NCBI RefSeq assembly: GCF_009846865.1 | Contig: NZ_WUWN01000014.1 | Coordinates: 1-64,000 of the forward strand | DNA length: 64,000 nucleotides | Reading direction: 5' to 3' | Origin: Puerhibacterium puerhi | GTDB taxonomy: Bacteria; Actinomycetota; Actinomycetes; Actinomycetales; Cellulomonadaceae | Shown: piece after piece, positions 16,909-25,035 of the stretch | Position numbering within the stretch: the stretch's first letter is position 1 | How the letters are laid out: every line of letters starts with the position of its first letter | Notes under the pieces: model-generated | Seen by the model: only the letters and a program-made list of their open reading frames with translations | The model's database searches: none | What the model was told of the DNA's origin: nothing | Program-made: the position numbers and the translations under genes

Positions 16909-17753
16909 GGCGTGGCAAGAAGTGCGTCGCGAAGAGCGGCACCGTTGAGGTACCTGCGCGCTGGCTGGGGGTGGAGCGTGCGCATCACCAGGGAAGCTTG
17001 CTCCTGGGTGAGGTCGGGACGGAGCGTTGCGAGCGGTTGGAGGGAGCCGCTTCGAAGGCGATCGAAGTACTCAAGATCATTTCCGTGGTAGGGATACGGC
17101 GAGGTGCCGGTCAGGGCGGTATACATAAGGATTCCGACCTGGAAGATGTCCGACATGGGCATCGGACCGCCGCTGTAACTATTGAGGTGCTCGGGAGTCA
17201 GATAACCCGGCGTGCCGGGTTGTCCGGCGACTGTGAGGCCAGACCTGAGGGTATGCCGCGCGAATCCGAAATCAAGCACCTTGTACGTGCCGTTTGTGAG
17301 CCTCCGTACGTTGTTGGCGCTCAAGTCCCGATGGATCACTGCCTTTTCGTGACCCGCGGCCAACCCCACGGCGACCTGGCGCGCCATCTCTCGCACATCC
17401 GTCCAGGCCCAAGGAACTCGCCTAGCGAGGATCGCTCCGAGATCTTCGCCGTCGAGGTACTCCTCAAGCCATGCCGCGCCGTGTACAGGGTCGCCGAGCT
17501 CGATCAAGGTCGACTCGACGTGCACGACGTTGGGGCATTCGAGGCTTGCGAGGAGATCCACTTCGCGCTCGGCCCTCTTGAGAGTCTCGTCCGTAGCGAA
17601 GTCGACAGCGACTACCTTGAGGACGCACTCAGTTCCGTCCCGCTCGACCAGGCGCACAGCTTTCTGGCCGCCGACGGCGCCAATGGACCCCTTGTCGACG
17701 AGGTTGAGAGCAACTAGTGCTTCCTTGACGAGAGCGTCGTCGGCCACTGCCAT
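16905..17753 (-). CDS. Serine/threonine protein kinase, island cargo
   Basis: A 282-aa stand-alone Hanks-type kinase. Visible elements are Lys46 in CVLKVV, the alpha-C Glu64 in REVDLLASL, the catalytic loop HRDLSANNV (Asp143, Asn148), the metal motif DFGFAR (Asp161), GTPGYLTPEHL as the activation segment end, and SDIFQVGILMYTALTG in the F-helix. All catalytic residues are present, so it should be active. There is no transmembrane helix or PASTA domain, unlike PknB-type kinases. The downstream 387-aa gene overlaps by 4 bp. Compact soluble kinases coupled to an unknown enzyme are common in phage-defence islands; the role here is inferred. Confidence 0.88.
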   Translation of the reverse strand: MAVADDALVKEALVALNLVDKGSIGAVGGQKAVRLVERDGTECVLKVVAVDFATDETLKRAEREVDLLASLECPNVVHVESTLIELGDPVHGAAWLEEYLDGEDLGAILARRVPWAWTDVREMARQVAVGLAAGHEKAVIHRDLSANNVRRLTNGTYKVLDFGFARHTLRSGLTVAGQPGTPGYLTPEHLNSYSGGPMPMSDIFQVGILMYTALTGTSPYPYHGNDLEYFDRLRSGSLQPLATLRPDLTQEQASLVMRTLHPQPARRYLNGAALRDALLATP

Positions 17754-18096
17754 GCGGGGAGGCTATCGCCACGGACGGTGACTTCGGCGGAAGGACACGT
17801 CTTGCGGGTGAATTCACCCTGCATCGGTCTCGTTCGACGCTGAGACTGCAGCGCAGTAGTGCGGAACGAATTCCCACGGCGTGGGCTCGGTGGCAGCGGG
17901 AGTTGCGGGGAAGTGTCCAGTCTCGTCGGCTGGCGCCGGGCGCTTCCGCGCTGCATCGCAACAGCTACTCGCTAGCCTGTGGAGTGCGGCCCTGGCGAGG
18001 CGTTCTGGCGTCCAGAGCGGCACGCAGGTGGCACGAGGTGAAGCCGAGAGCAGCAGAATCGGCGGAATTCCAACGGTCTTCGGCAACTGGCCTACT
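17754..18096. other. 343-bp island right-end region without genes
   Basis: No supported reading frame is present. The left part should hold the promoter of the leftward kinase operon. The right part contains the GGCACG-type motif (18019-18036) and ends at the attR-like repeat. It corresponds to one arm of an attachment site. Confidence 0.5.
18019..18036. promoter_or_regulatory. Candidate integrase arm-type site, right end
   Basis: GGCACGCAGGTGGCACGA differs at one base from the motif just inside the left end (10094-10111) and has the same orientation. It lies 60 bp inside the right flanking repeat. A match of 17 in 18 bases at both ends is unlikely to be chance, though the binding protein is missing from the window. 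Confidence 0.5.
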
Positions 18097-18220
18097 TGAT
18101 CAACTTCTAGTCGATGGCGTCCGCCGGCACCTGGCGGCAGGCCTGGTCAGAGGCCCGGCTCTGCGGAAGACCGCCGGTCCGGGCCCCTCTCTGTCGCGGG
18201 CCGTCGAGGACTCCTGGGGC
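18097..18220. repeat. Right copy of the flanking repeat (attR-like)
   Basis: This copy begins abruptly at TGATCAACTTCT, where the in-frame reading ATC AAC TTC TAG repeats the LpdA C-terminus Ile-Asn-Phe-stop, and continues through the terminator-like hairpin to GGGGC. Upstream of 18097 there is no similarity to lpdA, so the repeat edge is sharp. The sequence downstream is presumably the original chromosome. Confidence 0.8.
18149..18196 (+). terminator. Second copy of the lpdA terminator
   Basis: GGCCCGG (18152-18158) pairs with CCGGGCC (18179-18185), extended by two further outer pairs around one mismatch, followed by TCTCTGTC. It is the counterpart of the lpdA hairpin at 9992-10031 and has compensatory changes in the inner stem region. 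Confidence 0.65.
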
Positions 18221-18302
18221 GAGTCTGCAAGGAGCGCGAGTCGGGTCGAACGGAACCGCAACCCCCGTCGACGGTCGGCGGGTCCGCTCCTAGCGTTGCC
18301 CC

Positions 18303-19055
18303 ATGGCTGGCTCGCGGCGGGTTCTGATTGTTGCGACGAACGCTCATCGGTTCGAGAGGGTGGGTTTCCGGACGGGGTTGTGGCTCAGTGAGCTCACCCA
18401 CTTCTGGGATGTCGTCGAGGATGCGGGGTTCGCGATGGACATCGCCAGCCCGTCCGGCGGCAAGGTCCCGCTGGACCCGGAGAGTCTGCTGCTCACGGAG
18501 ATGGGCAGTGCCGTGGGAGTGAAGGGCCAGTTGGCCAAGCGATACGAAGACCCGGACTTCATGCGCCTCCTCGACGCGACCACCGCCGTCGCGGATGTGG
18601 ACGCCGCTCAGTACGACGCCATCTATCTGACTGGCGGTCACGGCGTCATGTTCGACTTCCGCGATTCGCCGCTCGCGGAGCTGGTGGCACGGTTCTACGA
18701 CGCGGGCAGGGTCGTCTCCGCGGTGTGTCACGGACCCTGTGGCTTGCTTGACGTGCAGCTGGGCAGCGGCGGGGCGCTCGTGGACGGCAAGCAGGTGACG
18801 GGGTACTCCTGGACCGAGGAGGTCGCCGCCAGGCGCAATGACGCCGTGCCGTTCAGCCTCGAGGAGGAGCTTCAGAGGCGCGGCGGGAGATACAGCAAGT
18901 CCAAGGTGCCGTTCAGGTCGCACGTCGTCGAGGACGGGCGGTTGATCACGGGACAGAATCCGAGGAGCGCGCCTGACGTTGCGGAAGCAGTCGTCAAGAT
19001 GCTGAACGCGACCACCGATCAGTCCCCGTCCCGTTCGACCACCCTCGGGGAGTAG
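18303..19055 (+). CDS. DJ-1/PfpI family protein (Hsp31-like type 1 glutamine amidotransferase domain)
   Basis: A 250-aa soluble protein of the DJ-1/PfpI superfamily, Hsp31-like branch. The nucleophile elbow is Cys142 in VVSAVCHGPCGLL, the acidic partner is Glu30 in GLWLSELTHFW, and YDAIYLTGGHGVMFDFRDS precedes it. Members act as glyoxalase III, chaperones or protein deglycases against reactive aldehydes. Its place beside a formaldehyde-dehydrogenase cluster and a second DJ-1 gene supports a role in aldehyde stress. It lies just outside the island's right edge and has its own promoter region. Confidence 0.88.
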   Translation: MAGSRRVLIVATNAHRFERVGFRTGLWLSELTHFWDVVEDAGFAMDIASPSGGKVPLDPESLLLTEMGSAVGVKGQLAKRYEDPDFMRLLDATTAVADVDAAQYDAIYLTGGHGVMFDFRDSPLAELVARFYDAGRVVSAVCHGPCGLLDVQLGSGGALVDGKQVTGYSWTEEVAARRNDAVPFSLEEELQRRGGRYSKSKVPFRSHVVEDGRLITGQNPRSAPDVAEAVVKMLNATTDQSPSRSTTLGE

Positions 19056-19163
19056 TTGCAGGGCCTCCCGCCGACCGACCGTCGTGCCGGGCGCCGCCTC
19101 GCTCGCCGCGCCCGGCGGCAACCCGATGGACCTGTCGACGCGCACGACGGCGAACCGCGGACG

Positions 19164-20165
19164 CTAGGGCGCCGCAGGCACGTAGCACCCCTCGCGCTCC
19201 GCGCGGACCGCGGCCAACGTCCTCGACGGCGCCTGGAGCTTGTGCAGGATGTGTTCCACGTGCGTGGCCACCGTGCGGCCCGAGACCCCGAGCCGCCTGG
19301 CGATCTGCTGGTTGGAGCGGCCGTCGATCACCAGCCCCAGCACCTGGAGCTCGCGCGGGGTGAGCCCTCGGTGCTCGGCGGCGGGCGCCACCACGACCAG
19401 GCCGAGGACGCAGTCCGGGAGGTCGGCCGCCGCCAGGACGGTCAGGCGGACGTGCTCCGCCGTCGCGTGGCCGTCGTGCGCCGGCCACAGGAAGGACCGG
19501 TAGACCTGGCCGTCACGGAGCGTCGCGCGAGCGATCCGCACGACGGGCGAGTCCCCGGCCAGGAGCGCGTCGCCCGCGAGACCCGGGAGCGGACCGACGG
19601 TCTCGTCGTCCAGCAGGACGGCCCCGGCGGTGGCGCCCCGCACGATCCGTGCGCTGGCGGCCAGCGCACGCATGGGTGACAACGCCCGGGCGATCAGCGA
19701 CGAGAGCCTTCCCAGGCGGTCCCGCAGCCACGCGGGCGGCGGGTCGCCCGCTGTCGACAGCAGGCCCAGGAACCCCACGTACCGGCCTCCGGTGTCGAAG
19801 AGGGCCGTGCCCAAGCCTCCCCTGAGGCCGGCGGGAAGCAGGCACTCCGCCCCGGAGGGCAGCTCCTCCAGCGCGAGCGGGAAGTCCGCGACGCTCATCG
19901 GGGTCGCGCTGCGGTCGAGCCCCACGAGCTCGATCTCCCGGGCGACGGACGGACCGTCCAGGTAGTCGACGACGGATCGATCCAGCCCCGTGCTGGCGAC
20001 GTAGGCGATACGGCTCGTCCCGGGCACGGTGACGGCGACCCACAGGGTGTCGAAGGTCGGCGCCCAGCGGTGCAGCGTCTCCACGACGGCCTGCGCTCGT
20101 TCGGCCAGGGGCGCGCTGGATGCGGCGATCGCAGCCATCTCGGCCATGGGGCGAACCGGGCGCAT
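19164..20165 (-). CDS. GAF-like sensor LuxR-family transcriptional regulator
   Basis: A 333-aa regulator. Residues 1 to about 170 resemble a GAF-type sensor, and the C-terminal 60 residues are a LuxR helix-turn-helix (LTPRELQVLGLVIDGRSNQQ, IARRLGVSGRTVATHVEHIL). There is no receiver domain, so it probably senses a ligand directly. It is divergent from the formaldehyde dehydrogenase gene, with an 18-bp palindrome between them, and so is the likely regulator of that cluster. The ATG at 20165 gives MRPVRPMAEMAAIAAS; an internal Met six residues later is possible. Confidence 0.83.
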   Translation of the reverse strand: MRPVRPMAEMAAIAASSAPLAERAQAVVETLHRWAPTFDTLWVAVTVPGTSRIAYVASTGLDRSVVDYLDGPSVAREIELVGLDRSATPMSVADFPLALEELPSGAECLLPAGLRGGLGTALFDTGGRYVGFLGLLSTAGDPPPAWLRDRLGRLSSLIARALSPMRALAASARIVRGATAGAVLLDDETVGPLPGLAGDALLAGDSPVVRIARATLRDGQVYRSFLWPAHDGHATAEHVRLTVLAAADLPDCVLGLVVVAPAAEHRGLTPRELQVLGLVIDGRSNQQIARRLGVSGRTVATHVEHILHKLQAPSRTLAAVRAEREGCYVPAAP

Positions 20166-20360
20166 CTCGGCACCTTAGGGCGACACCCGACCAGTCGCGT
20201 CCGGGCGACCCGAACGGCCTCACGGGGCCGACCAGCCGCGCCCGCACGCCGACCGGATAACCCGTCAACCGTACCGCCGGAGCCCCGGCCAGGCCCGCTC
20301 GGTGGGGCGCGCGCCGGGGCGCGCGATTCCCGAGGTGCGGAGGAGAGGCACACCGGGGAA

Positions 20361-20378
20361 ATCGGCAGGTCTGCCGAT
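20361..20378. promoter_or_regulatory. 18-bp palindrome, candidate LuxR-type operator
   Basis: ATCGGCAG-GT-CTGCCGAT is perfectly symmetric over 18 bp, the size of a lux-box-like site. It lies about 85 bp upstream of the formaldehyde dehydrogenase start and about 200 bp from the divergent LuxR-family regulator, in the only intergenic space between them. Binding by that regulator is inferred. Confidence 0.5.
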
Positions 20379-20462
20379 ACCGCCCCTGGCGCCGCCCTAC
20401 GTGTAATGAGGTGCCCGCCCGGGACCGGACGGGGGATACCCACTCGCGACCCGGAGGCAGCG

Positions 20463-21622
20463 ATGAAGGCAGTGGTGTACGAGGGCCCGCGGCAGGTCAG
20501 CGTCAAGGACGTGCCGGACGCCCGGATCGAGCGGCCGACCGACGTCCTGGTCCGGGTGACCTCGGCGAACATCTGCGGCTCGGACCTGCACATGTACGAG
20601 GGCCGCACCGACTTCGAGACGGGCCGCTGGTTCGGGCACGAGAACCTGGGTGAGGTGGTGGAGGTCGGCGACGGCGTCGACAAGGTCAAGGTGGGCGACT
20701 GGGTCGTCCTGCCGTTCAACATCGCCTGCGGGCACTGCAAGAACTGCGAGCGGCAGCTGACGAACTACTGTCTGACCGCCCAGCCGGAGCCGCAGATGGC
20801 CGGCGCCGCGTTCGGCTTCGCCGACATGGGCCCTGGCCCGGCGGGCAGGCAGAGCTGCTGCGGGTGCCGTGGGGCGACTTCAACTGCCTGCGGCTGGGCG
20901 AGGACGCGGAAGAGAAGCAGACCGACTACGTGATGCTCGCCGACATCTTCCCCACCGGCTACCACGCCACCGAGATGGCCGGCGTGAAGCCCGGGGACCA
21001 GACCGTGATCTACGGCGCCGGTCCGGTCGGACTGATGGCCGCCCTGTCGGCCACCATCCGCGGGGCCGGCAAGGTGATGGTCGTCGACCGGCAGCCCGAC
21101 CGGCTGCGCCTGGCCGAGTCGATCGGCGCGATCGCCATCGACGACTCGAAGGTGGACCCGGTGCAGGTAGTCCTCGACGAGACGATGGGGCTGGGCGCGG
21201 ACAACGGGTGCGAGTGCGTCGGCTACCAGGCGCACGAGCCTGACGGCCAGGAGCAGGCGAGCCTGACGATGAACCGGTTGGTCGCCTCGGTCCGCTTCAC
21301 CGGGAGCATCGGCGCCGTCGGCGTCTACGTGCCGCAGGACCCGGGCGGCAGCGACGACCTCGCGAAGCAGGGCAAGATCGCCCTCGACTTCGGCATGCTC
21401 TGGTTCAAGGGCCTGCACCTCGGCACCGGCCAGGCGCCGGTCAAGAAGTACAACCGGCAGCTGCGCGACCTGATCGCCGGCGGCAAGGCCGAGCCGTCGT
21501 TCATCGTCAGCCACGAGCTGCCGCTGGAGCAGGCTCCGGAGGCCTACGACCACTTCGACAAGCGCGACGACGGCTGGACGAAGGTCGTGCTGCACCCGGC
21601 GATGGCCGGAGCGGGGGCCTGA
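20463..21622 (+). pseudogene. Glutathione-independent formaldehyde dehydrogenase, single frameshift
   Basis: Zinc-dependent medium-chain dehydrogenase of the glutathione-independent formaldehyde dehydrogenase type, which oxidises formaldehyde with NAD. The N-terminal part has the catalytic zinc site (NICGSDLHMYEGR, GHE) and the structural zinc cysteines in CGHCKNCERQLTNYC. The Rossmann motif TVIYGAGPVGLMAA is in the C-terminal part. The two parts are in different frames: GFADMGP runs into a wrong frame near 20831, where one C seems to be missing, and the correct reading resumes as GQAELLRVPWGDFNCLRL. With one base restored the product is 386 aa. It is either a recent pseudogene or a sequencing error. 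Neighbouring genes overlap tightly and look intact. Confidence 0.8.
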
Positions 21623-21623
21623 C

Positions 21624-22193
21624 GTGGCAGCGCTGGACGGACGACGGGTCGCCATCCTGGCGGCCGACGGCGTGGAGCGGGTGGAGCTGGAGCAGCCGCG
21701 CCAGGCCCTGGACGGCGCGGGCGCCCGCACCGAGGTCGTGTCGATCAAGGACGGCGAGATCCTGGCGCGCGACCACGACCTGGAGGACGCCGGCACGTTC
21801 GCCGTCGACCGCCTGGTCGGCGACGCGTCGGTCGACGACTACGACGCCCTGCTGCTGCCCGGCGGCACGGTGAACCCGGACAAGCTGCGCATGGAGCCGG
21901 CCGCGGTCGCGTTCGTCCGCGACTTCGTCCAGTCGGGCAAGCCGGTCGCCTCGATCTGCCACGGCCCGTGGAACTTCGTCGAGGCCGACGTCGCGCGCGG
22001 GCGCCGGCTGACCTCGTTCCCGAGCGTGCGCACCGACCTGCGCAACGCCGGGGCGGAGGTGGTCGACGAGGAGGTGGTCACCGACGGCAACATCACGACG
22101 AGCCGGTCGCCCGACGACCTGCCCGCGTTCTGCGAGCGGATCGTGCAGGAGTTCGCGGGTGCCTCGGCCGCCGCCGCGGGGGGTGGGACATGA
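21624..22193 (+). CDS. PfpI/DJ-1 family protein
   Basis: A 189-aa single-domain protein of the PfpI type. It has RRVAILAADGVERVELEQPR at the N-terminus with the family Glu, YDALLLPGGTVNPDKLR, and the nucleophile Cys112 in VASICHGPWNFVEA. PfpI-type members are protease, glyoxalase or deglycase-like stress proteins. It starts at a GTG one base after the formaldehyde dehydrogenase stop codon and its stop overlaps the next ATG, so it belongs to the same operon and is probably a second aldehyde-stress protein. Confidence 0.88.
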   Translation: MAALDGRRVAILAADGVERVELEQPRQALDGAGARTEVVSIKDGEILARDHDLEDAGTFAVDRLVGDASVDDYDALLLPGGTVNPDKLRMEPAAVAFVRDFVQSGKPVASICHGPWNFVEADVARGRRLTSFPSVRTDLRNAGAEVVDEEVVTDGNITTSRSPDDLPAFCERIVQEFAGASAAAAGGGT

Positions 22194-22678
22194 CCTTGTC
22201 GGTCGGAGGAGTGGTCTCGTTCGCCGCCGGCGCCGTCGGGAGCGTCGTCCGCCTCGTGCGCCGGCTCGTCAACCCGTCCGCCGCCCGGCCGGCCGGCCGG
22301 GGGTCGCCTGCGTCGGGATGGCTCGCGGTCACCGTGCTGCGCGAGCCGTCCGAGGTGGACATCGCGGCGCTGCCCGCGCCCCTGGCCGAGCTCGGCGGCC
22401 GGGTCGAGGCCCGGACCCGCCCGGCTCCAGGCGGCAAGGGCACCGAGCTGGCGGCGCGCCTGCGCGACCGACCGCCCGGGGGATCCCCCGCCGCCCGCCT
22501 GACCGGGCGCGATCCGCAGGCGGACCTCCGGTCCGCGCTGCGCCAGGCGAAGCAGGTCCTCGAGGCGGGCGAGGTGCTCGCGGTGGACCCCGCGCCGCAC
22601 GGCAAGCGGCCGCCCACCCCCGGCGGCCTGCTCCTGGAGGCGTGGACCAAGGTGGCTCCCAAGGCAGGTGTGCGATGA
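22190..22678 (+). CDS. Hypothetical protein of the formaldehyde cluster (162 aa)
   Basis: I cannot name the family with confidence. Residues 1-25 are mildly hydrophobic (LSVGGVVSFAAGAVGSVVRL), followed by an Arg/Pro-rich linker and a compact domain (GWLAVTVLREPSEVDIAALP). The C-terminal segment ADLRSALRQAKQVLEAGEVL resembles the tail of SRPBCC/cyclase-like proteins (COG5637) that sit in similar dehydrogenase clusters, so it may be a degenerate relative. It overlaps both neighbours by 4 bp (ATGA), so translation is coupled. Confidence 0.6.
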   Translation: MTLSVGGVVSFAAGAVGSVVRLVRRLVNPSAARPAGRGSPASGWLAVTVLREPSEVDIAALPAPLAELGGRVEARTRPAPGGKGTELAARLRDRPPGGSPAARLTGRDPQADLRSALRQAKQVLEAGEVLAVDPAPHGKRPPTPGGLLLEAWTKVAPKAGVR

Positions 22679-23850
22679 AGGCGGTGACCTGGCGCGGGGT
22701 CAACAAGATCGGCGTCGAGGACGTCCCCGAGCCGACGATCCTCAACGACCACGACATCATCCTCGAGGTCGGCCTGAGCACCACCTGCGGCTCGGACCTG
22801 CACCTGCTCGGCGGCTATATCCCGGCCATGCGCGCGGGGGACGTGCTCGGGCACGAGTTCATGGGCACCGTCGTCGAGGTGGGCCACGGCGTGACGAAGC
22901 ACCACGTGGGTGACCGCGTGGTGGTGGTCTCCTTCATCGGCTGCGGCCAGTGCTGGTACTGCCGGCAGGGGCTCTGGTCGCTGTGCGACAACGGCAACCC
23001 CAACCCGGGGATCACCGAGGCGCTGTGGGGCCAGTCCATCGGCGGCTGCTTCGGGTACTCCCACGCGATGGGCGGCTGGGCGGGCAGCCACGCCCCCTAC
23101 ATCCGCGTGCCCTACGCCGACCAGGGGGCCTTCGCGATCCCCGACGGCGTCTCCGACGAGCGGGCGCTGTTCGCCTCCGACGCCGCACCCACCGGCTGGA
23201 CGGGGGCGCACCAGGCCGGGGTGGAGGCCGCCGACGTCGTCGCGGTCTGGGGTGCCGGCGGCGTGGGCCAGATGGCCGCCCGCGCGGCCATGCTCATGGG
23301 CGCCGAGCGCGTCGTGGTCATCGACCGGTACGACAACCGGCTCGAGCAGGTCCGCACGCACATCGGGGCGGAGACCCTCGACTACGAGCAGGTCGACGTC
23401 CCGGGGGAGCTGCGGGAGATGACCGGGGGCCGTGGCCCCGACGTCTGCATCGAGGCGGTGGGGATGGAGGCGCACAGCCCGGGGCCGCAGTACCTCTACG
23501 ACCAGGTGAAGCAGCAGCTGCGGCTGCAGACCGACCGGCCCACCGCGGTCCGCGAGGCGATCTACGCCTGCCGCAAGGGCGGGACGGTGTTCACCCTCGG
23601 CGTCTTCGCCGGTCTGGTGGACAAGTTTCCCCTGGGCGCGGTGATGAACAAGGCGCTGACCCTGCGCGGTGCCCAGCAGCACGGGCAGCGCTACGTCCCG
23701 CAGATCCTCGAGCACATGAGCCGCGACGAGCTGCGGACCGAGCACCTCGCCACCCACGTGATGTCGCTCGACGACGGGCCCAAGGGCTACGAGATGTTCA
23801 AGAACAAGGAGGACGGCTGCGTGCGTGCGGTGTTCCGCCCCGGCGCATGA
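22675..23850 (+). CDS. Zinc-dependent alcohol dehydrogenase (formaldehyde dehydrogenase-like)
   Basis: A 391-aa medium-chain dehydrogenase. Catalytic zinc residues are in STTCGSDLHLLGG and GHEFMG, the four structural zinc cysteines in CGQCWYCRQGLWSLC, and the nucleotide-binding motif is VVAVWGAGGVGQMAARAA. It is the close class of glutathione-independent formaldehyde dehydrogenases or threonine-dehydrogenase-like enzymes, with an insertion around GGCFGYSHAMGGWAG. Being intact, it may cover for the frameshifted paralogue upstream. It overlaps the preceding gene by 4 bp and ends 7 bp before a convergent gene. Confidence 0.88.
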   Translation: MKAVTWRGVNKIGVEDVPEPTILNDHDIILEVGLSTTCGSDLHLLGGYIPAMRAGDVLGHEFMGTVVEVGHGVTKHHVGDRVVVVSFIGCGQCWYCRQGLWSLCDNGNPNPGITEALWGQSIGGCFGYSHAMGGWAGSHAPYIRVPYADQGAFAIPDGVSDERALFASDAAPTGWTGAHQAGVEAADVVAVWGAGGVGQMAARAAMLMGAERVVVIDRYDNRLEQVRTHIGAETLDYEQVDVPGELREMTGGRGPDVCIEAVGMEAHSPGPQYLYDQVKQQLRLQTDRPTAVREAIYACRKGGTVFTLGVFAGLVDKFPLGAVMNKALTLRGAQQHGQRYVPQILEHMSRDELRTEHLATHVMSLDDGPKGYEMFKNKEDGCVRAVFRPGA

Positions 23851-23857
23851 GGCGTGC

Positions 23858-24859
23858 TCAGGCCCGGGCCTGCGCGAGGCGGGTGCGGCGGTCCTCCTCC
23901 CGCTTCGAGTACGCGGCCGCGCGGATCGCCTCGTCCGACTCCAGGCCGCTGCCGAGCCCGCCGCCGACGGTGGCCGCGGACGCGACGAACCAGGCCAGCA
24001 GGAACAGGTCCTTGTAGCCGAGCGACTGCTGGACGGAGCTGCTCATCACGCCGGGGTCGAGGATGAACAGCGCCCAGGCCAGGTTCACCAGGTACAGCGC
24101 GACGTAGCAGATGGTGACCCCTGCGAGCAGGGTCAGCAGCGTCGACGCGTTGTACAGGCGCGACCTGTCCCGCGCCGCGGCCGAGGTCCGGTCGGGGCGC
24201 TCCCACAGGTTGCCGTCGATCGTCAGCCAGGCGACGACCAGCGTGATGGACACGACCGTCGCGAGCGCGAGGCGCCACCCCGCCAAGGAGCTGGCCAGCA
24301 GCCAGACGGTGGAGTTGATGGTGGCGATGGCGCCCGTGGTCAGCGCCGCGACCAGCGCCGACTTGAGCCCCGGGACGAGCAGCCAGGGGCGGTTGGCCAG
24401 CACCATGCCCCGGAGCAGGCGCCACCGCCCGCTGCGCCGGGGAAGGTGCACGCGGTGCTCGCCCTGCGAGGTTTCCGGGTCGGCCATGCCGGCGACCAGC
24501 GTGCGCACCGCCTGCCGGGTGCGCGCGTGCATCCGCAAGCCCCCGAGGGCGGGCAGGGACACCACCGCGGTCCGTCGCCGCGGGTCGGTCTCGACCAGCA
24601 TGTACCGGCCGTCGTCGTCGCGGACCGGAAGCTCGGTGATGCCGACGACCACGTCCCAGTCGTGCTCGCGGGCATGGTCGGTGAGCCGCCCCAGCGCCGT
24701 GGCCACGTCCTCGGACTCGACGGTGAACGGCTCGCTCAGGACCTCGACGTCCCAGGCGCCGGCTCCCCGGGGCCCGTCCGGGCCGAGGCGACCCAGCCGG
24801 CGCGCGATCTCGGAGGGCTTGGCCGGGTCGGCCACCAGGCCGATGCGCAGCGGCCTCAT
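23858..24859 (-). CDS. Polytopic membrane protein with soluble N-terminal domain
   Basis: A 333-aa protein. The first 140 residues form a soluble alpha/beta domain (MRPLRIGLVADPAKPSEIAR, WDVVVGITELPVRDDDGRYM), and residues about 165-300 carry four transmembrane helices. The C-terminus is charged (SKREEDRRTRLAQARA). Similar proteins in actinobacteria are annotated only as hypothetical. It converges on the alcohol dehydrogenase gene with a 7-bp gap, so it is not in that operon, but it may share the stress context. Confidence 0.7.
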   Translation of the reverse strand: MRPLRIGLVADPAKPSEIARRLGRLGPDGPRGAGAWDVEVLSEPFTVESEDVATALGRLTDHAREHDWDVVVGITELPVRDDDGRYMLVETDPRRRTAVVSLPALGGLRMHARTRQAVRTLVAGMADPETSQGEHRVHLPRRSGRWRLLRGMVLANRPWLLVPGLKSALVAALTTGAIATINSTVWLLASSLAGWRLALATVVSITLVVAWLTIDGNLWERPDRTSAAARDRSRLYNASTLLTLLAGVTICYVALYLVNLAWALFILDPGVMSSSVQQSLGYKDLFLLAWFVASAATVGGGLGSGLESDEAIRAAAYSKREEDRRTRLAQARA

Positions 24860-24984
24860 ACCAGCAGGCTAGGGCGCAGCCGGCACGGACGCGCGGCACG
24901 GGCGGCGTGAGCCGGCCGTGCGGCGGCAGGGGTCGAGCGCGGCTCCCGGGAGCAGCTTCTTGACGGGGCCGAACGCGTCGCCTA

Positions 24985-25009
24985 CGGTTGCCGCAACCGG
25001 TTGCGCAAC
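24985..25009. promoter_or_regulatory. Adjacent palindromes, LacI-type operators ahead of the sugar ABC operon
   Basis: CGGTTGC-C-GCAACCG (24985-24999) directly abuts GTTGCGCAAC (25000-25009). The second is a classic LacI-family half-site pair with a central CG, and both share the GTTGC half-site. They lie 27-51 bp ahead of the solute-binding protein start. The operon's own LacI-type regulator (30591-31640) is the probable ligand. Confidence 0.6.
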
Positions 25010-25035
25010 GATGACTAGCGAAGGAGCTAGAAGCG

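Noticed and set aside
16905-17753. Kinase as part of the PknB-type cell-wall signalling system
   Set aside because: It lacks a transmembrane helix and PASTA repeats, is next to no division genes, and sits in the low-GC island, so an accessory role fits better.
20864-21622. C-terminal half of formaldehyde dehydrogenase as a separate gene
   Set aside because: The in-frame sequence before its apparent start (GQAELLRV) is family sequence, so it is the continuation of the upstream gene after a frameshift.
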